Part shown: in pieces, positions 27,490 through 36,750 of the stretch
Layout: each line of letters starts with the position of its first letter
Position numbering within the stretch: the first letter of the stretch is position 1
Origin: Streptomyces sp. CA-210063
GTDB taxonomy: Bacteria > Actinomycetota > Actinomycetes > Streptomycetales > Streptomycetaceae
Assembly (NCBI RefSeq): GCF_024612015.1
Contig: NZ_CP102512.1
Location: forward strand, 2,976,001-3,040,000
DNA length: 64,000 nucleotides
Reading direction: 5' to 3'
The notes under the pieces: generated by a model
Database searches by the model: none
Told to the model about the DNA's origin: nothing
The model's input: only the letters and a program-made list of their open reading frames with translations
Translations under genes and position numbers: made by a program

Positions 27490-30400
27490 TCAGCCCGCTG
27501 CCAGCCGCTCCCCGGCCCCCGTCGGAAACAGCCCCAGCCGATGGGCCACCGCCGCCGCCTCGCCGCGGCCCGAGACACCGAGCTTGGCGAGGATGTTGGA
27601 GACATGGACGCTGGCCGTCTTGGGGGAGATGAAGAGTTCCTCGGCTATCTGGCGGTTGGTGCGGCCGGCGGCCACCAGACGGAGGACGTCGTGTTCGCGG
27701 CCGGTGAGGCCGAGCGCGGCGACGGGGTCGGCGGGGGTGAGGGCGGGCTCGGGGCCGCGCCTCAAGGTCAGGCGGGCACGGCGGGCCAGGAGGGCGACCT
27801 CGTCGGCGAGCGGACGGGCGCCCAGGTGGTCGGCGACGGCGGCGGCCAGCCGCAGCAGTTCCGTCGCGCGGTCCCGGGCCTCGTCGTCGGCGCCGTCGGC
27901 CAGCAGCGCCTCGGCGAGGCGGTGCCGGACGCGGGCGAGGTCGTAGGGCCGTTCCAGGGGCTCGAAGGCGGTGACGACGTCGGACCAGGTGTCCGGGTCG
28001 GATACGCCTTCGGCGCGCTGGAGTTCGGCGCGCACCCACTGTTCGTGGGCGAGCCAGATCGGTGCGCCGGTGGTGAGTTTCCTGACCGCGGTGAAGATCC
28101 GGTCGAGGACCTCGGCGCGGCCGGGCCCGGTGGCCGGCAGGACGCGGGCGTCGGCCTCGGCGGTCGCGGCGGTGAGCAGCAGGGGCCAGGCGTAGCGCTG
28201 GGTGCCGACGGGGAAGCCGGTGTCGAGGACGCGGGCGAGTTCGGTGCGGGCGTCGGGGAGGCGGCCCTCGGTGGCGGCGACGCCGATGGCGAGGGCCGAC
28301 AGCGGCAGGTTGTTCTGGGGCATGGGGTTGTGGCTGCCGTAGTGGCCGTGGGCGATGGCGACTTGTCGGCGAGCCTCGGGGGTGTCGCCGCGGGCGACGG
28401 CGACGGCGGAGCAGATGAGACTGCTGAGGCCACGCGGCTTGTGGCTGGAGCCGACGATCTGGGCCTTCTCCACGGCCTCCAGGGCCTCGTCCCAGCGGCC
28501 CAGGGAGAGCAGGGACTCGGCGAGGTTGCCCCAGACCCAGGCCTCGGACTCCAACAGGCCCATGCGTCCGGTGACTTCGATGCCTTCCCTCAGCAGGCGC
28601 ACAGCGTCCTGGGAGCGTCCGATGCCCTCCAGGCAGGACGGGACGTTCACATAGGCGCGGCCCAGGACGGCGGCGGGGTGGCCGCGTTCGAGGGTGCGGC
28701 GGCGGACCTCCTCCATCTCCGCGATGCCCGTCTCGACGTCACCGGCGTCGACCATCAGTCCGCCGAGAGTGAGGCGCGCGTTCAGTTCGATGTCCTCGGC
28801 GCCCACCATGTGCGCGTACTCGACGGCGCGCTGGGCGTCGGAGAGCGCGTCGGGGCCGGGGGCGTGGAGCATGGACCAGCAGGCGACGCGGGACAGTACC
28901 TCGGCGTGCACCTCCGAGGGCGGCAGACCGCGCACCAGGTCCTGGGCGGTGGCGAGTTCCTTCCAGCCGTCGCCCCGGGCCAGCCCCTCGGTCAGCATCG
29001 ACCGCTGCACCCAGAACCAGGCGGCGCGCAGCGGGTCGTCCCCGTCCGCGAGCAGGTCCAGCGCCCGCCGGGTGATCCGCATGGCCCGCTCCCGCTCCCC
29101 GCACAGTCGTCCGGCGACGGCGGCCTCGGCCATGAGGTCGAGGTAGCGCAGGGGGGTGGTGGCGGGGTCGCAGCCGCAGGGAGGGTAGACCTCGGTGTAG
29201 TCGATGGGGCGCAGTGCGGCGCGTACGGCGTCGGGGGCGGCCTCCCACAGCTCCATCGCCCGCTCCAGGAGCCGTAGTTGCTCGGCGTGGGCGTGCCGGG
29301 CGCGGGCCTCGGCGGAGGCGTCGAGGACGGCGGGCAGGGCCTTGGCGGCGTCGTGGGCGTGATACCAGTAGCTGGCCAGGCGGGTGGCGCGGCCGTCGGC
29401 CGGGACGAGCGTGGGGTCGGCCTCCAGGACCTCGGCGTAGCGGCGGTTGAGGCGGGAGCGTTCGCCGGGCAGCAGGTCGTCGCTGACGGCCTCGCGGACC
29501 AGGGAGTGGCGGAAGCGGTAGCCGTCGCCGCCGGGTGCGGCGAGCAGGATGTTGGCGCCGACGGCGGCGCGCAGGGCTTCGATGAGGTCGTCCTCGGGCA
29601 GCCGGGCCACGGCCGCGAGCAGGGCGTACTCCACGGTGGAGCCGCCCTCGGCGACGATGCGGGCGACCCGCTGGGCGTCCTCGGGGAGACGTTCGACGCG
29701 GACGAGGAGCAGGTCGCGCAGGGAGTCGGTGAGGCCGACGCAGCCGCCGTCGTGGGCGGCGACGGCGAGTTCCTCGACGAAGAAGGCGTTGCCGTCGGAG
29801 CGTTCGAAGATCTCGTCGGCGTGCTCCGGTTCGGGTTCGGCGGCGAGGATGCCGGCGAGTTGGTGGCCGACCTCGGCGCGGTTGAAGCGGGGCAGTTCGA
29901 TGCGGCGGACCGTGCGGAGGCGGTCGAGTTCGGCGAGGAGGGGGCGCAGCGGGTGGCGGCGATGGATGTCGTCGGAGCGGTAGGTGGCGAGGACGACGAG
30001 GCGGCCGGTGCGCAGGGTGCGCAGGAGGTAGGAGAGGAGGTGGCGGGTGGAGGCGTCGGCCCAGTGCAGATCCTCCAGGGCGAGGACGATGGTGCGGTCG
30101 GCGGCGAGGCGTTCCAGGAGGCGGGCGGTGAGTTCGAAGAGGCGGGCCGTGCCCTCCTCGTCGTGCCGTGCGCGGGGGGTCTCGCCGAACTCGGGCAGCA
30201 GCCGGGCCAGTTCCTGTTCCTGACCGGCGGCAGCGGCGGTCAGCTCGTCCGGCAGCCGGCGGTGCAGGGCGCGCAGCGCGGTGGAGAAGGGCGCGAAGGG
30301 CAGTCCGTCGGCGCCGATCTCGACGCAGCCGCCGAGCGCGACGACCGCGCCCGCGCGCACGGCCTCCGCGGCGAACTCCTCGACCAGGCGGGTCTTCCCC

Positions 30401-30645
30401 ACCCCGGCCTCACCGCCGAGCAGCAGCGCCTGTGGCCCGCCCCCGTCTCCCCCGCTTCCCGCCGCCCGTGCGGCGCCCCCACCGGCCGCGCGGGCCAACG
30501 CCTCGCGCAACACCTCCAGTTCGCCGGCACGACCGACGAACACCGGACTGACGGACCTGGTCTCCACGTCGCCGAGCATCGCACGAGGCGCGGACACTCC
30601 GGCACCGATTATCGGCGGCTGCCCGGCCGCCGAGCTGTCGTTCAC
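27490..30645 (-). CDS. LAL-type LuxR family regulator (second)
   Basis: A 1051-residue regulator of the same type as the one at 11721-14654. Walker A LLGGEAGVGKTRLV is at about 73-86 and Walker B IVLALEDLHWAD near 170. A long helical TPR-like middle follows, and a C-terminal LuxR domain with LTGREHDVLRLVAAGRTNRQ and SVHVSNILAKLGVSGRGEAA. GTG at 30645 has a perfect GGAGG seven bases before it. The two LAL proteins share architecture and motif wording and are paralogues of moderate divergence. No target gene is evident; a PQQ-type dehydrogenase converges downstream and a small charged protein lies upstream. Confidence 0.93.
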   Translation of the reverse strand: MNDSSAAGQPPIIGAGVSAPRAMLGDVETRSVSPVFVGRAGELEVLREALARAAGGGAARAAGSGGDGGGPQALLLGGEAGVGKTRLVEEFAAEAVRAGAVVALGGCVEIGADGLPFAPFSTALRALHRRLPDELTAAAAGQEQELARLLPEFGETPRARHDEEGTARLFELTARLLERLAADRTIVLALEDLHWADASTRHLLSYLLRTLRTGRLVVLATYRSDDIHRRHPLRPLLAELDRLRTVRRIELPRFNRAEVGHQLAGILAAEPEPEHADEIFERSDGNAFFVEELAVAAHDGGCVGLTDSLRDLLLVRVERLPEDAQRVARIVAEGGSTVEYALLAAVARLPEDDLIEALRAAVGANILLAAPGGDGYRFRHSLVREAVSDDLLPGERSRLNRRYAEVLEADPTLVPADGRATRLASYWYHAHDAAKALPAVLDASAEARARHAHAEQLRLLERAMELWEAAPDAVRAALRPIDYTEVYPPCGCDPATTPLRYLDLMAEAAVAGRLCGERERAMRITRRALDLLADGDDPLRAAWFWVQRSMLTEGLARGDGWKELATAQDLVRGLPPSEVHAEVLSRVACWSMLHAPGPDALSDAQRAVEYAHMVGAEDIELNARLTLGGLMVDAGDVETGIAEMEEVRRRTLERGHPAAVLGRAYVNVPSCLEGIGRSQDAVRLLREGIEVTGRMGLLESEAWVWGNLAESLLSLGRWDEALEAVEKAQIVGSSHKPRGLSSLICSAVAVARGDTPEARRQVAIAHGHYGSHNPMPQNNLPLSALAIGVAATEGRLPDARTELARVLDTGFPVGTQRYAWPLLLTAATAEADARVLPATGPGRAEVLDRIFTAVRKLTTGAPIWLAHEQWVRAELQRAEGVSDPDTWSDVVTAFEPLERPYDLARVRHRLAEALLADGADDEARDRATELLRLAAAVADHLGARPLADEVALLARRARLTLRRGPEPALTPADPVAALGLTGREHDVLRLVAAGRTNRQIAEELFISPKTASVHVSNILAKLGVSGRGEAAAVAHRLGLFPTGAGERLAAG

Positions 30646-30730
30646 CAGGCCTCCACGTCTCCATGCCGGGCTTCCGCGTCAGAGCTCGGGGGTTCGGTTG
30701 TCGGGCGAGTGCGGGTGCGTGGGGGCTGAT

Positions 30731-30806
30731 CGCGCAGTTCCCCGCGCCCCTAAAGGCGAAAAGCACGGGGCGCAGCCTCTGCTTTTCAGGGGCGCGGGGA
30801 ACTGCG
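30731..30806. repeat. Nested palindromic element, copy 2 (inner part)
   Basis: Inner arms GCAGTTCCCCGCGCCCCT (30733-30751 region) and the complement (30788-30806) enclose a second hairpin, GAAAAGCA...TGCTTTTC. The outer arms of copy 1 are missing. It lies after the stop of the 55-residue protein and before the LAL start. Confidence 0.8.
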
Positions 30807-30857
30807 TGGGCAACCACACTCCTCCCGCACTCGCCCAAGAACGCCCACACCCCACAG

Positions 30858-31025
30858 TCATGCGGCGCGTAGGAACCGGAGCCGACGTGGGCGTTCGCGG
30901 GGCACCCTGCCCTCCTCGTCGCGCTCTTCGCGGCGGGCGCGGCGTACCTCGCGTACCTGGCGGTACTGCTCCGCCTCGCGGATCAGCTCTGCGGAACGGA
31001 TCTGCTGGAGCTCGTACTCGAACAT
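30858..31025 (-). CDS. Small highly charged conserved protein (55 aa)
   Basis: A 55-residue frame beginning MFEYELQQIRSAELIREAEQ and continuing with an Arg/Glu-rich helix (Arg is about 15 of 55 residues) that ends FLRAA. ATG at 31025 has GAGGGG eight bases upstream. The whole length is predicted as one amphipathic helix or coiled coil with no membrane segment. I recognise the type as a small protein common in Streptomyces genomes, but no function is known to me. It is leftward, with a nested palindrome directly after its stop. Confidence 0.75.
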   Translation of the reverse strand: MFEYELQQIRSAELIREAEQYRQVREVRRARREERDEEGRVPRERPRRLRFLRAA

Positions 31026-31132
31026 CTCGTACCCCTCGTGAAGAGTCGGTCTCGGCTCGCTTGTTGCGATGCCTCAACCTTCGTCTCCAAGGCGGGGCCG
31101 CCACATCGGGAGAGTTCCGCATCTTGAACGGA

Positions 31133-31186
31133 TGAGGGGCCTTAGTTCCGTCGTAGGTATCCCTACGACGGAACTAAGGCCCCTCA
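31133..31186. terminator. Perfect 25-bp hairpin between two leftward genes
   Basis: TGAGGGGCCTTAGTTCCG... (31133-31157) and its exact complement (31162-31186) form a 25-bp perfect stem with a four-base loop, TATC. It starts 25 bp after the stop of the membrane protein at 31211 and lies 108 bp before the 55-residue gene. No T-run follows, as is usual for Streptomyces hairpin terminators; it could act in both directions. Confidence 0.75.
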
Positions 31187-31210
31187 GATGCCATCCTGGC
31201 TGGGCGGACG

Positions 31211-31807
31211 TCAGGTACTGGGCAGTACCAGCAGGATGTCGGTGTACTTCAGGACGGCCAGCACCAGCCCGATGAAGCCGACCGAGACACCGGCCCAGGC
31301 GACGGACTTGATCCACGGCGTCTGCACCTGGTCGGGGTCACCGAACGCGGGTCGCACCAGCACGGCGACGCCTACGAGCAGTGCGAGCAGCGCGAAGACG
31401 CCGCCCCACAGCGCGCTGGCCTGCCAGGCGTCACCGTAGACGGCCTGGAGCTGCGTGGCGACGGTCGCGTTGGTCGCGGCCTGCATCTCCAGCTGGCCGG
31501 TGATCTCCTCGCGTGCGGAGGCCACCGTGCCGACCCAGCCGCCGGTCAGCGAGACGAGGCCCAGCACGACGGACACGATGCCGGCGGCACCCTGTCCGAC
31601 TCCGGGCGACGCCTTCGCGGCGGTGGGCGGGAACTCGTCGTCGAACTCTCCGGCTTCCTCGGAGTCGTCGGCGGAGGTCTGCCCCTCGGCTTCCGTCGCG
31701 GCTTCCTCCTTCGCCACGTCCTCCTTGGTGACGTTCACCGCCTCGTCGTCGTTCTTGGCCTCGGCGCCCGTGTCGGCCCCGGTCTCGTCAGCTGTCTTGG
31801 TTCCCAT
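31211..31807 (-). CDS. Membrane protein with acidic N-terminal tail
   Basis: A 198-residue protein of unknown function. Residues 1-70 are acidic and disordered (many Asp/Glu/Ala/Thr). Three hydrophobic segments follow: about 75-95 (GIVSVVLGLVSLTGGWVGTV), 127-150 (ALWGGVFALLALLVGVAVLV) and 167-193. The loop between the first two helices is a helix-forming polar stretch. ATG at 31807 has GAGGT just upstream; a longer upstream frame lacks a good start. I do not recognise a named domain. It is followed by the perfect hairpin. Confidence 0.8.
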   Translation of the reverse strand: MGTKTADETGADTGAEAKNDDEAVNVTKEDVAKEEAATEAEGQTSADDSEEAGEFDDEFPPTAAKASPGVGQGAAGIVSVVLGLVSLTGGWVGTVASAREEITGQLEMQAATNATVATQLQAVYGDAWQASALWGGVFALLALLVGVAVLVRPAFGDPDQVQTPWIKSVAWAGVSVGFIGLVLAVLKYTDILLVLPST

Positions 31808-31842
31808 ACCTCGCACCGTACGAATGTTGTCTGAGAGGTTTC

Positions 31843-32418
31843 TTAATGATCGCTGTGAGCGCTGCGGGCGCGTGCCGCTCGCCATTCGGGCGCCAGGACG
31901 GACCATATCTCCAAGTCGTGCCGGACACCTCGGTGGGGATATCTCTCCCGCTGCACACCGTCCCTGACCATGCCGAGCCGTCGGGCCACGTCCAGGCTCG
32001 GCGTGTTGCCGGAGGCGGCGATCCACTCGACCCGGTGGATGGCGCGGACGTCGACGGCCCAGTCGATCAGGATCCGCATCGCGCGCGTGACCAGGCCCCG
32101 TCCGGTGCCGGCGGGTTCCAGCCAGCAGCCGACCTCGCAGTTGGCGTGCTCCGCGTCGAAGTTGAGGAAGAGGACCCCGCCGACGAGCTTGCCGTCGAGC
32201 CAGATGCCATGCAGGGAGCCGGTGTCGGCGGCGCGCATGTCGGCGTACCGCTGGAGGACGGCACGCGCGGACACGACGTCCGTGGCGGTCTGGCCGAAGG
32301 GGACGTACTGGTTGATGAAGTCCCGCCCCCGCTCCAGGTGTGCGAGGAACTCCTCGGCGTGCCAGGGCTCCAGGGGCCGCAGTTCGGCTCCGTCGTCACC
32401 CAGGGATATCGCGTACAT
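31843..32418 (-). CDS. GNAT family N-acetyltransferase (RimJ/RimL type)
   Basis: A 191-residue acetyl-CoA-dependent acetyltransferase. The opening AELRPLEPWHAEEFLAHLER and the acetyl-CoA loop EPAGTGRGLVTRAM (about 116-129, the GxGxG/A site) with WIAASGNTPSLDVARRLGM are typical of RimJ/RimL proteins, which acetylate N-terminal residues of ribosomal or other proteins. The substrate is not known. ATG at 32418 lies inside the 3' end of the upstream MMPL gene, a 23-bp overlap, so the two are cotranscribed. Confidence 0.9.
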   Translation of the reverse strand: MYAISLGDDGAELRPLEPWHAEEFLAHLERGRDFINQYVPFGQTATDVVSARAVLQRYADMRAADTGSLHGIWLDGKLVGGVLFLNFDAEHANCEVGCWLEPAGTGRGLVTRAMRILIDWAVDVRAIHRVEWIAASGNTPSLDVARRLGMVRDGVQRERYPHRGVRHDLEIWSVLAPEWRAARARSAHSDH

Positions 32419-34693
32419 CCGGCTGTCGCTCCTTCGCCCGTACGTCCGTCGCGTCGGCGTCCCGCGCCGGTATGCCCTCGGCGTCCCCCGCCAGTACGTC
32501 CGCCGCCTCGGCGTCCGTCGCGGCGGCCAGCCTCTCATGGGCGGCGCGGGCCTCGGGCGGTTCGATGCTGATGCGGGGCAGCCGGCGGTCGAGCCAGCGG
32601 GGCAGCCACCAGTTGGCGCCGCCGAGCAGGTGCATCAGGGCGGGGACGAGGAGCGTGCGGAGGACGAAGGCGTCGAGGGCGACGGCGGCGGCGAGGGCGA
32701 TGCCGAACATGGCGATCACGCGGTCGCCGCTGAGCACGAAGGCGAGGAAGACGGAGATCATGATGACCGCGGCGGAGTTGATCACCCGGCTGGTCTCGGC
32801 CAGGCCGACGCGGACCGCGCGCCGGTTGTCGCCGGTCTCCAGCCACTCCTCGTACATCCGGCTGACCAGGAAGACCTGGTAGTCCATGGAGAGCCCGAAG
32901 AGGACCGAGACCATGATCACGGGGAGGAAGGGCTCGATCGGCCCGGCCCGGCCGAGGCCCAGCAGTTCGCTCCCCCAGCCCCACTGGAAGATCGCGACGA
33001 CCACGCCGAACGCGGCGGCCACGGCGGCCACGTTCATCGCGGCGGCCTTGAGCGGGATCCCGATCGACCGGAAGGCGAGCAGGAGCAGCAGACAGCCGAG
33101 GCCGATGACGACACCCACGAACAGCGGCAGCTTGCCGACGATCACGTCCGCGAAATCGTCGTAACCGGCGGTCACCCCACCGACGTGCAGATCGAGCGAG
33201 GTACCGGTCTCGGTGCGCGGCAGCACCTCGTCGCGCAGCCGTTCGACCAGGTCGCTGGTCTTCGCGGACTGCGGGGAGGAGTCCGGTACGACGGTGAGGT
33301 ACGCGGCGTCGCGGTCGGTGTCGTACGTCACCGGGGTCACCGCCGAGACGCCCTCGGTGGCCCTCAGCGCGGTGTCGAGGTTGTCGAGCGCGAGCTGGTC
33401 GGCGGCGCCGTCCACCTTGGTGACGAGGGTGAGCGGGCCGTTGACGCCGGGCCCGAAACCGTCGGCGAGGAGGTCGTACGCCTGGCGGGTGGTCGTCGTC
33501 TCGGGGTCGTTGCCCTGGTCGGAGGTGCCCAGGCGCAGTCCGAGCATGGGCAGGGCGAGCAGGGTCATGACGACGAGGGCGATCGCGCCGAGCTTCTTGG
33601 GGTGCCGTTCGACGAACGCGGACCAGCGGGCGGCGAACCCCGTGGGCAGTTCGGGCTCGGGGCCGTGCTCGGCCAGATGGCGGCGCTCGCGGCGGCTCAG
33701 CGCCCGCATGCCGATCAACGACAGCAGGGCCGGCAGCAGCGTGACGGAGGCGGCGACGGTGAGGACCACGGTGAGCGAGGCGGCGATCGCGACCCCGTTG
33801 AGGAAACCGAGCCGCAGGATCAGCATCCCGAGCAGGGCTATGCAGACCGTGGCACCCGCGAAGACGACGGCCCGCCCGGTGGTCGCGACCGCGTTCCGCG
33901 CCGCCTCCTCGACGGACAGCCCCCGCTTCAGCCCCTTGCGGTGCCGGGTCACGATGAACAGCGCGTAGTCGATGCCGACGCCGAGGCCGATCAGGGTGCC
34001 GAGCATGGGCGCGAAGTCGGCGACCGTCATGGCGTGCCCGAGCAGGGTGATCCCCGCGTAGGCGGTGCCGACACTGACCAGGGCGGTCGCGATCGGCAGC
34101 AGGCTGGCGGCGAGCGAGCCGAACGCCAGGAAGAGCACGACGGCGGCGACGAGCACGCCGACGATCTCGGCGAGGTGCCCGCCGGAGGTCTCGGTGAGTC
34201 CGATCGAGGTGCCGCCCAGCTCCACCTGGAGCCCGTCGCCCTCGGCGTCCTTCGCGGTGTCGACGACGGCCTCGGCCTGCGCCTTGTCCACGTCCTCGGC
34301 CGGCTCGTCGAAGGTGACGGTGGCGTACGCCGTACGGCCGTCCTCGCTGATCCGGCCGCCGTCGGCGCCGTCGTACGGGTCGGTCACGGCGGCGACGCCC
34401 GGCAGCTCGGCGATCTCGTCGAGGGTCCGGGTCATCGTCTGCTCGACGGCGGCGGCCCGTACGGACCCGTCGCCCGTATGCCAGACGACGGTGGCGTTGT
34501 CACCGCCGATGCCGGGGAAGCCGTCGTTCAGGAGGTCGGTGGCGCGGCTGGACTCTGTTCCGGGGGTCTTGTAGTCGTTCGAGTACGCGGCTCCCGCGAC
34601 GGCGGCCCCGGCGGCCGTGCCGGCGAAGGCGAGGAGCCACAGAAGTACGGCGACGAGACGGTGCCGGACGCACCAGCGCGCGAGGGCTGCCAC
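32396..34693 (-). CDS. MMPL family transporter
   Basis: A 765-residue RND-superfamily exporter of the MmpL type. It has two repeats, each one helix, a large extracytoplasmic loop, then five helices. Helix 1 is LVAVLLWLLAFAGTAAGAAVAG (about 10-31). The first bundle contains DFAPMLGTLIGLGVGIDYALF (about 240-260), and the second contains VSVLFGLSMDYQVFL with EEWLETGDNRRAVRVG, the Asp-Tyr pairs needed for proton coupling. Such proteins export lipids or lipophilic metabolites. GTG at 34693 has AGGAG ten bases upstream. A GNAT gene overlaps its 3' end. The upstream 219 bp are AT-richer than the surroundings and presumably carry the promoter; an 8-bp inverted repeat TTGGCTCC/GGAGCCAA is at 34819-34859. 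Confidence 0.92.
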   Translation of the reverse strand: MAALARWCVRHRLVAVLLWLLAFAGTAAGAAVAGAAYSNDYKTPGTESSRATDLLNDGFPGIGGDNATVVWHTGDGSVRAAAVEQTMTRTLDEIAELPGVAAVTDPYDGADGGRISEDGRTAYATVTFDEPAEDVDKAQAEAVVDTAKDAEGDGLQVELGGTSIGLTETSGGHLAEIVGVLVAAVVLFLAFGSLAASLLPIATALVSVGTAYAGITLLGHAMTVADFAPMLGTLIGLGVGIDYALFIVTRHRKGLKRGLSVEEAARNAVATTGRAVVFAGATVCIALLGMLILRLGFLNGVAIAASLTVVLTVAASVTLLPALLSLIGMRALSRRERRHLAEHGPEPELPTGFAARWSAFVERHPKKLGAIALVVMTLLALPMLGLRLGTSDQGNDPETTTTRQAYDLLADGFGPGVNGPLTLVTKVDGAADQLALDNLDTALRATEGVSAVTPVTYDTDRDAAYLTVVPDSSPQSAKTSDLVERLRDEVLPRTETGTSLDLHVGGVTAGYDDFADVIVGKLPLFVGVVIGLGCLLLLLAFRSIGIPLKAAAMNVAAVAAAFGVVVAIFQWGWGSELLGLGRAGPIEPFLPVIMVSVLFGLSMDYQVFLVSRMYEEWLETGDNRRAVRVGLAETSRVINSAAVIMISVFLAFVLSGDRVIAMFGIALAAAVALDAFVLRTLLVPALMHLLGGANWWLPRWLDRRLPRISIEPPEARAAHERLAAATDAEAADVLAGDAEGIPARDADATDVRAKERQPDVRDIPG

Positions 34694-34912
34694 GGAATCG
34701 CACTCCTGGGGGGGATGTTTTGTGGATCTTTGACCGTGTACAGCCGCATATGGAACTGAACAGCATGCAAAGAACGCATGAGCAATGCTTGGTAACTGTT
34801 GCACCCTGAAGTGATCGTTTGGCTCCTTTGAGGGTCTCCTCACACGGGATGGGAGCCAACTCACAGGACAGTTCGCGGCACTCTGTCGCCCTGCGTCCCC
34901 CTCATGGACACG

Positions 34913-34951
34913 CCTGAGGGCGGCCCGTCGCCGTGCTGGGCCGCCCTCAGG
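34913..34951 (-). terminator. Terminator hairpin after gatB
   Basis: CCTGAGGGCGGCCC (34913-34926) pairs perfectly with GGGCCGCCCTCAGG (34938-34951) across an 11-base loop. It stands 25 bp after the gatB stop. Confidence 0.8.
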
Positions 34952-34976
34952 GATACGCAGTCGATCAGCCGGTCGT

Positions 34977-36491
34977 TCAGCCCTCGCCGACGCCCAGCTT
35001 CTCCAGGATCAGCTCCTTGACGCGGGCCGCGTCCGCCTGACCGCGCGTGGCCTTCATGACCGCGCCGACCAGGGCACCGGCCGCGGCCACCTTGCCGCCG
35101 CGGATCTTGTCCGCGATGGCCGGGTTGCCGGCGATCGCCTCCTCGACGGCCGTCGTCAGGGCGCCCTCGTCGGAGACGACCTTCAGACCGCGCTTGTCGA
35201 CGACCTCGTCCGGGGTGCCTTCGCCCGCGAGGACGCCTTCGATGACCTGACGCGCCAGCTTGTCGTTCAGGTCACCCTTCGCCACCAGCTCGGTGACCCG
35301 GGCGACCTGCTCCGGCGTGATCGCCAGCTCGTCAAGCGACGTGCCGGACTCGTTGGCGCTGCGGGCCAGCTCGCCCATCCACCACTTGCGGGCGGAGGCG
35401 GCGTCCGCCCCGGCCTCGATCGTGGCGACGATCGGCTCCAGCGCACCGGCGTTCAGGATGGCCTGCATGTCGGTGCCGCTGATGCCCCACTCCTCGCGGA
35501 GCCGGTTGCGGCGGACCAGCGGCAGCTCGGGCAGCCCGGCACGGATCTCCTCGACCCACTCGCGCGAGGGGGCCACCGGCACCAGGTCCGGCTCGGGGAA
35601 GTACCGGTAGTCCTCGGCCTCCTCCTTCACACGGCCCGAGGTCGTGGACCCCGTGTCCTCATGGAAGTGCCGGGTCTCCTGGATGATCGTCCCGCCACTG
35701 TCGAGGACGGCCGCGTGCCGCTGGATCTCGAAGCGGGCCGCGCGCTCCACGGAGCGCAGCGAGTTCACGTTCTTCGTCTCCGAACGCGTGCCGAACTTCT
35801 CGCGGCCGTGCGGGCGCAGCGACAGGTTGACGTCGCAGCGCATCTGGCCCATCTCCATACGGGCTTCCGAGACGCCGAGCGCCTTGATGAGCTCGCGCAG
35901 CTCACGGACGTACGCCTTGGCGACCTCGGGAGCGCGCTCGCCCGCACCCTCGATCGGCTTGGTGACGATCTCGATGAGCGGGATGCCCGCGCGGTTGTAG
36001 TCGAGCAGGGAGTGCGAGGCGCCGTGGATACGGCCCGTCGCGCCACCGACGTGCGTCGACTTGCCGGTGTCCTCCTCCATGTGGGCGCGCTCGATCTCCA
36101 CGCGGAAGGTCTCGCCGTCCTCCAGCTGTACGTCGAGGTAGCCGTTGAAGGCGATCGGCTCGTCGTACTGGGAGGTCTGGAAGTTCTTCGGCATGTCCGG
36201 ATAGAAGTAGTTCTTCCGGGCGAAACGGCACCACTCGGCGATCTCGCAGTTCAGCGCGAGACCGATCTTGATCGCGGACTCGACGCCGATCGCGTTGACG
36301 ACCGGGAGGGCGCCGGGCAGGCCGAGGCAGGTGGGGCAGGTCTGCGTGTTGGCGCCCTGCCCGAGCTCGGTCGAACAGCCGCAGAACATCTTGGTCTTGG
36401 TGCCGAGTTCGACATGGACCTCAAGGCCCATGACGGGGTCGTACGACGCCAGCGCGTCCTCGTACGACACCAGGTCGGTCGTGGTGGTCAC
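34977..36491 (-). CDS. gatB: Aspartyl/glutamyl-tRNA amidotransferase subunit B
   Basis: A 504-residue subunit of the GatCAB complex, which converts Glu-tRNA(Gln) and/or Asp-tRNA(Asn) to the correct amide. GatB binds the tRNA and phosphorylates the acyl group. Near the N-terminus are [23 protein letters not shown], with two of the zinc cysteines, and [14 protein letters not shown] with the others. The cradle domain follows ([36 protein letters not shown]), and the helical YqeY-like tail spans about 360-500. It starts with GTG at 36491. It is the last gene of gatC-gatA-(small membrane protein)-gatB and is followed by a terminator. Confidence 0.97.
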   Translation of the reverse strand: MTTTTDLVSYEDALASYDPVMGLEVHVELGTKTKMFCGCSTELGQGANTQTCPTCLGLPGALPVVNAIGVESAIKIGLALNCEIAEWCRFARKNYFYPDMPKNFQTSQYDEPIAFNGYLDVQLEDGETFRVEIERAHMEEDTGKSTHVGGATGRIHGASHSLLDYNRAGIPLIEIVTKPIEGAGERAPEVAKAYVRELRELIKALGVSEARMEMGQMRCDVNLSLRPHGREKFGTRSETKNVNSLRSVERAARFEIQRHAAVLDSGGTIIQETRHFHEDTGSTTSGRVKEEAEDYRYFPEPDLVPVAPSREWVEEIRAGLPELPLVRRNRLREEWGISGTDMQAILNAGALEPIVATIEAGADAASARKWWMGELARSANESGTSLDELAITPEQVARVTELVAKGDLNDKLARQVIEGVLAGEGTPDEVVDKRGLKVVSDEGALTTAVEEAIAGNPAIADKIRGGKVAAAGALVGAVMKATRGQADAARVKELILEKLGVGEG

Positions 36492-36507
36492 GGTGGAAAC
36501 TTCCCTC

Positions 36508-36750
36508 TCAGCCCAGCAGGACGTCGTCGTCGCCCAGCCGCTTCAGTTCGCGGTACAGGATGGCGAGACCGGTGACGATGCCGACGGCGGCCACGGACGC
36601 GTCGATCAGTCGCAGCGTGTCCTGCTCCGCGCGGGCCTTCTTGATCCGCTTGGCGATGCCCCACGCGCCGAACGCGGTGGTGGCGATGGACACGTACGTA
36701 CCGGACTTGGACTTCTGGAAGTCCTTGGCCTTGGACAGTGCGTTGCTCAC
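36508..36750 (-). CDS. Small membrane-associated protein in the gat operon
   Basis: An 80-residue protein of unknown function placed between gatA and gatB. Its GTG start at 36750 overlaps the gatA stop (GTGA), and GGAGG lies about ten bases upstream; gatB starts 16 bp after its stop. Residues 1-15 are polar, then [17 protein letters not shown] is weakly hydrophobic, a charged middle ([15 protein letters not shown]) follows, and [19 protein letters not shown] is a clear hydrophobic segment. No known domain is recognised. The coupling suggests it is made with the amidotransferase, but a role in tRNA amidation is not implied by sequence. Confidence 0.8.
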   Translation of the reverse strand: MSNALSKAKDFQKSKSGTYVSIATTAFGAWGIAKRIKKARAEQDTLRLIDASVAAVGIVTGLAILYRELKRLGDDDVLLG

